Below are positions 22,871-32,878 of a stretch of DNA of 64,000 nt, in pieces; the stretch's first letter is position 1; each line of letters opens with the position of its first letter. Location of the stretch: assembly GCA_002197995.1 (NCBI GenBank), contig NGZR01000002.1, forward strand, positions 558,001-622,000, written 5' to 3'. The notes under the pieces were generated by a model that made no database searches, was not told the DNA's origin, and saw only the letters and a list, made by a program, of their open reading frames with translations. Position numbers and translations under genes: made by a program. Origin of the DNA: Gaeumannomyces sp. JS-464 (Eukaryota > Ascomycota > Sordariomycetes > Magnaporthales > Magnaporthaceae).

Positions 22871-24554
22871 ATGCGCGCAATCACGCATCTCCAGGCCTTG
22901 GCCGTGCTGGCCTGGGGGTGTCAGCCCAGTGGCAGTCTACATGGGGGCAGTGTGAGCAAGGCGCCCAGTCCCTACTTAAGCACTTGTGACCTTCAGCCAA
23001 CTGACTGATTTGTAGGTGGCGGTCAAACCTACACTGGAATTGCTCGATGTCCGCCAGGCACGTTCTGCAACTATGGAAAGTAAGAGCACGCTTACACTCC
23101 CTAACACAACTCGCGGCATTCCCTGGAAGGCAAGAGCATTCCTGACCAGCGTTGACATAAACCCACCAGCCTCTGGTATTCGCAGTGCATACCGCCTGAG
23201 CAGCCGCAGCCGCAGCCGGGCGCGCCCGACTCGCCCATCATCACCGAGACGGTCACGACCATCTTCACCGTCGTGCCGGGCCCGGACCCGGTCCTGGTCA
23301 CGACCTTCTACAGCTTCCTGACGCCTAGCCCCACGACGACCGCCAGGCAGAGCTACACCGTCATCGACGGCACTACCTGGATCATCGTCCCCGGCCGCCG
23401 CAGGCGGAGCCCCGCGACTGGGCAGCTGCTGGCGCGCGTCCCGGAGCCCACAGCCCCGGCGGTACTGCAGGCGGAGAGGCGTGGTGTGGACCGCGCGCCA
23501 GTGTACGATGCGCCGCTGGCTCCGGGGTTCGTCCGGGCCGTGGAGGCTGTTAAGGAGCGCGACGTTGATAGGCCGCCCGTGCCGGACTCTCCTCTCCCGG
23601 CCGGATTTGTTCGAGCGGCGGCGGTCGAAAAGCCAGAGATTGAAAGACGGGACGTTGACCGCCCGCCCGTGCCGGACGCGCCACTTGCTCCCAATTTCGT
23701 CCGCGTCGTAGGGGTCATCGAAAAGCGCGATGTTGACAGGCCGCCCGTGCCCGACTCTCCCTTGCGGCCGGATCTGTTCGAACGGCGGCGGCCGCGCAGC
23801 CCGAGATCGAGAGGCGGGACGTCGACGGCCCGCCCGTGCCCGGTGCGCCTCTGGATCCTGGCTTCGTCCGGGTCGTGGGGGGCGGCGGCGCGGCGGAGAA
23901 GGGTAAACGCGACGTCGACCGCGCGCCGGTCTTTGACGCGCCCCTTGCGCCAGGCTTCGTCAGGACCGCGGCGGTCGCCGAGAAGCGCGACGTCGGCAGG
24001 CCCCCTGTGCCCGACTCTCCTCTTACAGCGGGGTTTGTCCGAACGGCGCTGGCGGTGGCAGAGGTAGCGGTCGAGAGACGCGACGTCGACCGCCCGCCCG
24101 TCTACGACGCCCCGCTCGCGGCAGGGTTCGTCCGGACCGCCCCCGAGGCCGTCGAGAGGCGCGACGTGGACCGGCCGGCCGTGTACGACTCGCCACTCGC
24201 GGCCGGCTTTGTCCGCACAGCACCGGCAACGGTTGGAAAACGCGACGTTGACCGTCCAGTCGCGTACGACTCCCCCTCGAGGCCGGGTTTGTCCGCAAGA
24301 CGGAGGCCAGGAAGCGCGATGTGGGGCGCCCGCCTGTGTACGGCTCGCCGCTTGCCGCGGGCTTCGTCCGGACTGCTGCCGCCCCGCCGGCCGGGAGGCG
24401 CGACGTCGATCGGCCGCCGGTTTATGATGCTCCCCTTGCTGCGGATTTTGTCCGGAAAGCGAAGCCGGGGAGGCGCGATGTCGATCGTCCGCCGGTCTAC
24501 GATACTCCCCTCGCGAGCGACTTTGAGAGGAAGGTGGGCCTGATGCAGAGTTAA
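22871..24554 (+). CDS. Secreted CBM1 protein with 13 dibasic-bounded repeats (candidate Kex2-processed precursor)
   Basis: Unknown function. Signal peptide MRAITHLQALAVLAWGVSA. Next a fungal cellulose-binding domain CBM1: QWQSTWGQC, splice, GGQTYTGIARCPPGTFCNYG, splice, NLWYSQC, with the Cys spacing and the Trp/Tyr binding face. Then a Thr/Val-rich linker, and from 23477 to the end 13 imperfect repeats of about 27 residues, consensus DVDRPPVYDAPLAAGFVR, 12 of them preceded by RR or KR. Exons 22871-22951, 23016-23079 and 23170-24554; introns GTGAGC..GTAG and GTAAGA..CCAG. Three one-base gaps: G in GCCTGGGGGTGTC (near 22914), G in CCCTTGCGGCC (near 23763) and C in TCCCCCTCGAG (near 24276). With these restored all phases close to about 510 residues and the repeat register is kept. 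Either a Kex2-cut peptide precursor or a rigid wall-bound repeat protein. Confidence 0.75.
23477..24551 (+). repeat. 13-unit coding tandem repeat (about 27 codons each)
   Basis: Units begin RRGVDRAP, KERDVDRPP, RRDVDRPP, KRDVDRPP, RRDVDGPP, KRDVDRAP, KRDVGRPP, RRDVDRPP, RRDVDRPA, KRDVDRPV, KRDVGRPP, RRDVDRPP and RRDVDRPP. The residue after PV is Tyr in seven units, Pro in five, Phe in one; the Tyr type dominates the 3' half. The end of each unit (after FVR) varies in length and sequence, while the core stays fixed. Confidence 0.85.
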
Positions 24555-24806
24555 TTGGAGTGCTGGAGTGCGGACAGTCTGATCTTTCAGGGGCGGCAGA
24601 GGGACACGTGGGAAATTTGGCAAGCTGCAGGCGTTTTCTTGCAAAGAGACCTGTTGCGAGAAAGCCGCGGCTTTACCTGAAGTCATTGTCGACGGGCCAT
24701 CTTAACATCGTTGTATTTGCTCTTGATTAGTCGCCGAAGGGGTGGATGGGACATCCAGATGCCAACAATTACTTGGATACCTGGACCCGAACATGAAGCT
24801 TTCCCA

Positions 24807-26602
24807 TTAAAGAGTGTACCTGAAGCTTGGGTGACGGTGACCCAGGCGATGGGAGTCAGGCTGCAGCAGCCGGTCGTTCCTCTCCCCTCTCTCCCTCTTT
24901 TTGTTTTCCCAGCGGAGATAGCCCATGGTGACGATGGTAAGGATGAAGGTGAGGACGAGGGCGCCCAGGCTGACCGAGTGGCCAAGGCGGTAGTGAGGCC
25001 TGCGTACACTGTCAGCTGCACTCTCTAATGAAGAAATAGGGCCGCGTCGGGCCAACTTACATGTCTCGGGCGAGGTAAACAAAGGTGCCGATAAAGGCGG
25101 AGCAGTTGGCCAGCGAGATGATGACGCCCACGCCCGTGGCCCGCACATAATGCGGCGCGAGATTGTTGGACGCCCAGCCCTGGAACCGACCCTTGTTAGC
25201 ACCGTGGCCATCACGACAAGTCTTGACGGCAGGATGCAGCTGCAGAAATCAGGTGGGTGTGCAGGATCTCACCATCATAAGCGCGGAGCACTGAAAGACG
25301 CCCAGTGCAATAAAGAAGGTGCCAGCGTATTTCACCGGGTTCTGATCCGAGACCAAGAGCATAATGTAACCAAAGATGCCCAGCAGGGAACCGCCAGCAA
25401 TAAAGGGGCCGCGGACCTTGGTCTTGTCAGAAAGGTACGAGCAGACGATGACGGATATGAAGCCGGTGACGTTGGGCGGCGCAGTGAGCAGCTGCGCGTG
25501 CGTCGCCTGGTATCCCATGCCGGAGATGATGGACGGGAGGAAGAGCGAGAAGCTGTACAGGGGCACGAGCAGGCAAAACCACAGAAACGACAGCAGGTAG
25601 GTCTGAGGCGCCAAGAGGGCCATCTTGACCCAGTGCCAGTTGAACTTCTCGTCGTCGACGTCGATGTTGCTGGAGCCGCTGGCGTCCCATGCGCATGCGG
25701 CGCAGGGCGTGGTCGCGCTCTTCCTCGGTCAGGAATCGCGACTCGGCCGGGGTGTTTGGCATGAAGAAGAAGCAGAGGATGCCAAAGACGACCGTCATAG
25801 CGCCCTCGACTAGAAAAAAAAAGCACCAGGGATGGACTTGTTAGCTGTCTGCTGCTGCTGGGGCCCGAGACACTAGGACGCCGACGCACTGAAGAAAATC
25901 CACGGCCAGCGGTTGTAGCCGCCGTACGAGATGCGGCCGAGCCCCGAGGCGAGCAGGCCGCCAAAGGCGCCGGACAGTGGGGCGGCCGAGTAGAAGAGGC
26001 CGCAGCGCAGGACCATCTGGTGGCGGCGGTAGAACATGGCCAGGTAAATGATGACGCCGCCGAGGATGCCGCCCTCGAACAGGCCGAGCAGGACGCGGCA
26101 GGCGACGAGGGTCGGGAAGGTCTTGACGAAGCCGGTGCAGGTGCAGACGAGGCCCCAGGCGGTGATGAGGGCGGGCAGGTAGACTCCGGCCTTGACGCGT
26201 TTGATGACCCAGTTGCTGGGCACGTCGACGGCGATGTAGGGCGCGTAGAAGACGAGGAGCGCGACGTTGAAGTCGGTGCCTGTCTCGATGCGCAGGTCCG
26301 TGGTCAGGCCGTCGATCTTGGCGTTGCCGATGTTGCTGCGGTCGATGAAGGAGAAGAGCCTGGACGGAGGCGATGCTGTTTAGCTGTCTTTGCTTTCTGG
26401 CGGAGCTGGCAGGGGACACAGAGCGGCAGGCTCACCAGATGCCGAACAAGAAGGGGAGAATGTGCAGGTCGAATTTGCGGTCCAGTCTCTTGTCGATGGC
26501 CGGATCGAACTCCCCGTGCTCGTTGCCGACTTTCTCGAGGGCCACATCTTTGGCCGAGGCTCGGTCGGCCTCAGCCACTTGCGGAGATTCCTCTGCCTTC
26601 AT
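24807..26602 (-). CDS. MFS permease, anion:cation symporter (Dal5/Tna1-like) family
   Basis: Twelve-helix plasma-membrane transporter. N-terminal cytosolic DPAIDKRLDRKFDLHILPFL is the hallmark of the fungal allantoate/nicotinate permease family, then LFSFIDRSNIGNAKIDGL, ELGxx-type NFNVALLVFYAPYIAVDVPS(N), GLFEGGILGGVIIYLAMFY, and the end LGHRHPSFRYTL, typical of this family. Five exons: 26602-26436, 26359-25890, 25809-25273, 25179-25061 and 24999-24807, about 494 residues. One extra G in ATGGGACGCC (near 25687) breaks exon 3; without it the loop reads DASGSSNIDVDDEKFNWHW and phases close. Substrates in this family are vitamins, ureides or organic anions; none can be assigned. It converges on the CBM1 repeat gene, 252 bases away. 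Confidence 0.9.
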
Positions 26603-27626
26603 GATGGACTGTCGAAGCTGGCTTTGGAGCTCTCTCCGCGCACTTTTCTCTTGCTCGTCCAGCTGCAGTCTACTAAGCTCTCTCCTAGACGGGCAAGTGG
26701 AACAAGGACGGAGAGCAGCAGCACAGCAGCGGCGCAGGACGGGGGAAGCGCGGCCATGGTGTTTTTGTGGCCGGCTGACGGGTCACCACCCAACAAAAAG
26801 CTCTTCCCGTCTGCTATCTGCTATCCACTTTCGGGGATGCAACGTCGGCACGCATCCCTAAGGGGAGCTGGGGGCACGCTGGGGCCGCCCAAGACGCGAA
26901 GGAAGTCCACGGGGGGAGCGCATGCGGGGTACGGGACTGACTTGGGAGATGGGGGTGTGCATGCGGCTGTCCAAGCCGGGTCGCCCGCCCAACCACAAAC
27001 CGTTCTGGTCCTTATCACGAACCCTCCCGTGGAGTCGAGCTCTGGGGTCAGCCATTACTGCAGGTGCCGAGCCCCATTCTTGCCGAGACCGGGCAAGGCC
27101 CGCGGAATGGGTGGAGGGATAGAGGAGGCAACGGCCGTTCGTCAGCATTTGGTGGTGAGGGGGTTGAGGAGAAGGAGGAGGGCCCAGAAAAGAAGAAATC
27201 CAACTGCCGGTGTAAAGTTGCCGACAGGAAACCGAGGCCCAGCTGGCCCCGCTCTGCGGGTCCCCGGGCAGCGCACGGCTCGCTGTCTCCGCCAGCGCCC
27301 AAAAAATACGGGCACAGCCTATCGTTCACCAGGAAATCTTTTGTGTTGTGTAGGTGCACCTGGCCATGCGGGAGCAGATGATTATTGATCTTTTGTCATG
27401 GCTTCACATTCAATTAATTACAATGGATAGGTACCCCGCAAGGGAATTGTAGCCTCGGGCGGCAAGGGCTGCGACCGCCAAGAACAAGTGGGGCGCCAAA
27501 ATTTGGAGAAGCCTGGCGGGCATTCAACACGAACCTCAAGGAGTGATCTTGCTTTTCTCCTCGAGGTTGTTGGTGTGTTTTTCCCACCACCCCAGGCCTC
27601 GGTTTCCGCCCAACTCCCTGCGCCGT
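26603..27626. other. Intergenic between SDR and MFS permease
   Basis: 1.0 kb; contains the MFS promoter. One plus-strand frame of 332 codons crosses it but overlaps the MFS exon and has no motif. No gene seen. Confidence 0.5.
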
Positions 27627-28681
27627 CTAGTCTCCCAGGGGATACGCGTGCAGGATCTGGCCGTGGTACAGCGTCGCATCCTTGGACGCCAGGAACACAA
27701 AGCTCGGCGCGATCTCGCTCGGCTGCCCGACGCGGCTGAGCCCAGACTGCTCGCCAAAGCCCTCCATCTGCCCGGCCGGCCTCGACGCCGGCTGTAGCGG
27801 CGTGTGCACGGGGCCCGGCGCGACCGCATTAACGCGGATGCCGCGCGGCATGAGCTGCTTGGACAGCGCGTACGTGAAGGACGCGATGGCGCCCTTGGTG
27901 GCGGCGTAGTCGACCATGGACCCCGTGCCGCGGAACGCCACCGTCGACGTCGTGTTGATGATGGAGCCTCCCTTCTCCATGTGGGGGACCGAGAACTTGG
28001 TGACGGCGAACATCTGGATGATATTGCTCCGGAACGTGCTCTGCACGTCGTCCAGGTCGATGTCCTCGATCTTGTCGCACATGATCTGCTTGGACGCGTT
28101 GTTGACCAGCACGTGGATCTTGCCGAACCTATCGACGTGCGCCTGCACCGCCTTCTGGCACGTCGAGTTGTCCATCAGGTTGCCCGCGAAGAGGAGGCAC
28201 TGGCGGCCCTCCTTCTCGACCAGCCTCTTAGTCTCGCGCGCGTCCTCCTCCTCGGGCAGGTACACGATGGTGACGTCGGCGCCCTCGCGCGCGAACAAGA
28301 CGGCGGTTGACCGGCCAATTCCAGAGCTGGGGGAGCGCGTGCCGTGTTAGCCGCCTGCGCTGGACCAGATACGTGATGTCGGCATAATGGGTAACGGGCT
28401 CTCTGGGCGCTTACTCTCCGCCCGTGATGAGGGCCTTGACGCCCTTCAGCTTGCCGGCCGCGCGGTACTCTTGGAACTCGTTCTTGCCTTCGAGCTTGGT
28501 GGGCTCGCTGGTGGGCTTCATGTCCTTTTCGAGTCTGTATCACTGGGTGTCAACTAACGGATGTATCGGGGCGGGAACGGTTGTTTGCCCGGGACGATGA
28601 ACAAACATACCCCGGCGGGTTCTGGGCCTGCGGTTCCTTGATGGGCTGGAAGGTGCCATCTTTTCCGCCCTGGGCCGACAT
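27627..28681 (-). CDS. Short-chain dehydrogenase/reductase (GS39/YghA-like)
   Basis: Intact gene, exons 28681-28611, 28534-28415 and 28326-27627; introns GTATGT..ACAG and GTAAGC..CCAG; 296 residues. The N-terminal arm AQNPPGLEKDMKPTSEPT before the Rossmann fold is characteristic of the bacterial-type stress SDRs GS39/YghA and of their fungal relatives. Cofactor motif ITGGDSGIGRSTAVLFAREG; NNAS motif VLVNNAS; catalytic Ser in INTTSTVAFRG and Tyr/Lys in VDYAATKGAI; then GIRVNAVAPGPVHTPL. Probably NAD(P)-dependent, with an alcohol, aldehyde or sugar substrate. Tandem with the MFS gene. No disruption. Confidence 0.92.
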
Positions 28682-29351
28682 TTTTCTTGGGGCTGGGCCT
28701 GTGGATATGGATCTCGTTGCTGTCAATAGGGCTGTGATGCTTTGGTGCTTCAAGCTCGATGCTCGACAGATCTTTGTTGCTGATATCGGACCTCGAAAGA
28801 CAGACAGAGGAGCAGATTTAAGCCACATTTTGTAGGCTTCCGAAGACGCACAGCAAACCCAGGCTTCCTTTCCCCCCTCGAATCGATCGGATTTAAAAGG
28901 AACCAAAGTGATGTCATTTTTCCGTCGTCGCGCCTTCCTCTCGACTCCCTTGCGCGTCGGAGTACAAATCGGCGCGCCCTCGAGATCCATGACGTCTGCA
29001 ACCTCGTTCCCCACCATTTAACAATCGACGTGGTCCTACCCGCGTCACAATGATAAAATATTGATGTTGGGCTGGCTTCCACCGATAAATTGGAGGCGAT
29101 CTGAAGTGCCTGTCAGGTCCTCTCGTTTTCTCCCGCTCCTGTCATGGGGTTTTGCGCCTGGAACCGGGCCCCTGTGGGAAAAATACAAGCTGCAAATTTC
29201 TATTCAACGTCGGGCCCACGTCTGATCAATCCAACGCCTAACGCTACCCTGCCAGGTCCTACCTAACCAAATACGCCAAAACGCCTGCAAATAAAAGAGA
29301 TTCGCCTGAAAGTCACCCCACGCACAAACCCTACCCGTGGTGCCAACCCAC
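28682..29351. other. Intergenic, promoter side of the SDR gene
   Basis: 670 bases; no supported reading frame. Confidence 0.5.
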
Positions 29352-31652
29352 TCACGGTTTGCCACCCTTCTTCTTGCTTCTAGTGTTGTCCGCGGGCCTA
29401 TCCTGCTTCGGTGGTGGGGGCTTAGGCGTTTGACCTTTGGCACTCCCACCTCCGGCGGCGCCTCCGCCGTTGTTGCCGCTGCCGCTGCTACCGCTGCTAC
29501 CGCTGCCACCCTTGATGTTGCTGCCGCCTTTGCCACTGTTCCCGCCTTTGGTGCCGACGCCGCCCTTGGTGCTGCCCCCGGTGCTGACCCCGGTGCTGAC
29601 CCCGGTGCTGCCGCCAGCGCCGCCAGCGCCGCCCCCGCCCGATGGATTCCAGCCGTAAAACTTGCCCGCAGCCTTCCACCTGTTACACATGTCGGTTATA
29701 AATTTCGGCGTAAGCTCCTCGGCTAAACTTTCAGCCAAAAGCTGCACGGTCGGAGGGAACCCTGCCGTTTTTTCATTGGCGCGGTCCATCGGAACTCCAG
29801 CAGCTCCCTGCTTGCTTGGCGTCTCGGGGTAGGCGTCGAGCTTCATGTCCTTCAACTTTTTCTCAATATCGTCCACCCCAACCTGTGGCTTCCTCGGCTC
29901 CGGCGGCGAATTCGGATCCTGAGCTGCGTCGGGTTGCCCGAGCTGCGTCGGATTCGAGGCGCCCCCTCGTCCGGACCCTGAGCCGGTACCTTGGCCTGTC
30001 TTCCCAGCCTGGGCGGACCCCCGAATGTCCTGGTCTTGCTTCTTCCTCTCGCCCTCGAAGGGATTGTTCAGCGGCACGCTGATAATTCCATCAGTGCTGC
30101 CAGCGGACAAGGTTCTGCCCTCACGCGTAGGGTTGGCGGGAGTAGCTGGAACATTGGGTGACTTCGGGTGCGATTTGGCCCAGATTGGGATGCCGTCCTT
30201 GATTACTTCGTCGACCGGGTCTGCGACCTCGTTATCGTCCTCTTCCGTCTCGGCCGCGCTCTGGATCGGATCCCCAGCTCGGATCTTCGCAAGGTCCGCC
30301 TGCGGTGTGAGCGTCATTTGCGGCGTGCCTGGCTTCCTGCACTTGTTGACAAATCTAGGACCCCACACCTCTAGCCATCCTGAAGTCATTCGCGCAAGGC
30401 AACATGTCAGTAGACGCTCATTCAAAAAGGTGGCAACGATGAGCAAAGATATGGGTGCGCACTTATCGTTTTCGCAAGAGATCGTTGAGAGTGTTCGACG
30501 AGCATGTTCTCCCATGCCGTAGAAAATTCCTGTTTTTGATACTTGAGAGACTTGTCTTTCGCCATGATATCCTCGATCGTTTCTCTGGGTGCATATTAGC
30601 TCTCTCCATTCGGGGCGGGAAATAGGGTCGGAAACTTACATGTTCGTAGATATGCGTGATGCCTAGGTGTTGAAAATTTTGATGATACCTGGGTTGACAG
30701 ACTAGGCCAGTCGTGGGAACCGATTAGCGATTCGTGATGGCCATCCAGTGCATATTTTGACTTGTCCAAAAAAAATCATACAGCGCCTTTGCGGAGAGAG
30801 GCGGGGGTCTGAAACAGTTGTAAGGGTGACTTACATATTCGAGAGCGAGCATGGTGTGCTTGATGGCAAAAAATGCCTTCACTGCCGAGTCTTTGTCCTT
30901 CATGTATGTGTTCATAGTCTTTTCGGTCCTCATTCCCTTCTTCACAGGTGACCAGATCCTAAAACGTAAAATATCGTTAGTCATGGTTCTCATGAGTTGA
31001 ATTTAAACGCGTATGACAAGAACAGGACCAGGGGATACGTACTTTTCCTTGATCTCGTTCGTAAATTTATCCAACAGCACAAGCTCGCTTGTGTGATACT
31101 TGTCGTTGGGAAAGGAGAGCGAGAGGATTTCCATGGGCGTGCCTGTAATCTGGCCCACTGTCATGGCGGACGTTGTCCCCCACGTCGCTTGCATGAAGTT
31201 GCAAAATGCAGTGGGCTTCCCGTGGTCGGATCGGTGAGGGTCTTCTTCTCGTATGGGTCGCGAGGGCTAGAGGTAGAGGTAGGGTCAGGTAGTTTTTGGA
31301 TCTTCCCTAGAAATCCATGTTTGGAAAACACGAGCTGGTATTCCAGAATATGCTCGCTGGCGTACCAGCTTGTCTGAGCTGGAGCAGCTGGGGAAGCGCC
31401 GAACGCAAAGTCCGTGTCAAAAGACCAATGCACAGGTCCGTATGTCGTGGGGTTTTTAAGGTTGCCCGAGCTGGGGTATTTGAAAATTGGGGTACCAAAC
31501 TTGCCACAGACCTTGAACGTTGGCTTCTTGTCACCGCGGGTGAGGAGGCGCGAGACGGAGTACTGCTCGTTTGGGCTCGTTATAGGGAGACAGTGGACGA
31601 GGATAGTGAGGAGTGATAAAAGAGCGAAGATAATGCGATGGCTTTTAGCCAT
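29352..31652 (-). CDS. Secreted protein of unknown function with Gly/Ser/Lys-rich tail
   Basis: Five exons: 31652-31043, 30958-30835, 30662-30640 (23 bases), 30584-30463 and 30379-29352; all GT..AG. About 635 residues. Signal peptide MAKSHRIIFALLSLLTILVHC. The mature N-terminal half contains TSWYASEHILEYQLVFSKHG, resembling the YxTEHVLExQ segment found in the C-terminal part of fungal GH18 chitinases and in related orphan secreted proteins; a single partner exon series gives ETIEDIMAKDKSLKYQ and RWLEVWGPRFVNKC. The C-terminal half is low complexity, with Gly/Ser/Thr repeats (STGVSTGVSTGGSTKGG) and the basic end RSKKKGGKP. One missing G in ACGGGAAGCCC (near 31216) breaks exon 1; with it the frame reads KPTAFCNFMQATWG and all phases close. 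Function unknown; the chitinase link is weak inference. Confidence 0.72.
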
Positions 31653-32878
31653 CTTGGAAAGCAGGGCGAAAGTAGGAGCACTGAAGAATAGAGAGGATTT
31701 AGGGGAAATATTGTTAGTTGGTGGTTGACTGAGGATGTCGGCCTTGAGCTTGGAGTCTGTGGATGTGTGCGGGGCGGGCGGTAAACGGAGGAATGGGGGC
31801 GCCATGGACACGGTTACTATATAGATATCCTCAAGATTCCGCAAGCTGCTAAAGACTTGGCCTTGTAGCCCATTGCCCCTACTCCAACGCCGTTCCGCTG
31901 GGGACACCACCAAACTCCTACTCTGGCCTCCAAGACCTTCCCTGGCTTGTAAGGTACAGTACGCCAAAGCCCGGGCTCAGGTTGACATTCCTAGTAAGCC
32001 GCGCTGCCAGCCTTCGCGTGTTGGTTTTGTTTTGAGTGAGCATAAATAAAGGCATCCCCGTGCCGGGTAGAGTTCACACAGTGGCGCAGCACCAGTGTTG
32101 GCTCCATGGAGTGCTGTGATATCATGTCCTGCTTAGCTTTGCGCCTTTGGTTCTAGTGGCTGTGAAATGAACGCACTTGAGGGGCACAGGTAGCGGGGGG
32201 CGCCCGCTAGTAGTTCGTGGTTCGTTATTCTAGGCTAATGGGTGGGCTGTTGGTTGAGCCGTGTGGCTCGTTGGGTGGCGGAGGTACCGGGCCGGCGGCG
32301 GCAGCATGTAGTCAACATCTAGTTAGGTTCCAAGATATTGGGTGCGTTGATACAACGATTGAGCCAACAGCCCTCCCTCCTCGGACCTGCCTAATTATGG
32401 AAATTGGGCGGGCTGAGCACTGGTGTGAGTGACGATTGAAACGCTACGCTGGGCGGGTGCTAAAGGGAAGATGATCAAGCTAGCACCTAGGTAGAGGTAG
32501 GCACCTGGTAGGTACCTCCCAGGTTCGAAACCAATACCCAATGGCTTGGTGGAAGCAGGCGGTGCTGCAAAAAAAGTCAATATCTCCATGCCAGTACATA
32601 CAGCTTTTGAGCCCCGCGCTACGGCCAGTTGGCTGCGGTGTGGATCCCTCTCCTGCACGCCAAACACACATGGATGCCAGTGTGCCGCCTGCCTCCCATG
32701 TCTGCAATTCACCTCGACCACGAACAAACACGAAGCCCGCCCGGGGAACGCATTCAAGTCTACACCCATTCTCACAACTCCATCAACTTCATTGACACGT
32801 CCAGCCAACAGCGCTGTCCAGCGCCTAGATCCCTTAATAATCTCTCGCCGCCCGGCCCCCACATCGACAACAGCGCAA
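31653..32878. other. Divergent intergenic region
   Basis: 1.2 kb between two divergent genes. A TATATAG string at 31818-31824 could serve the minus-strand secreted-protein gene, about 165 bases upstream of its ATG. Otherwise nothing recognised. Confidence 0.45.

Noticed and set aside
23477..24551. CRISPR-like array
   Set aside because: Repeats are coding, imperfect and in phase with a protein frame; no unique spacers of constant length, and the genome is eukaryotic.
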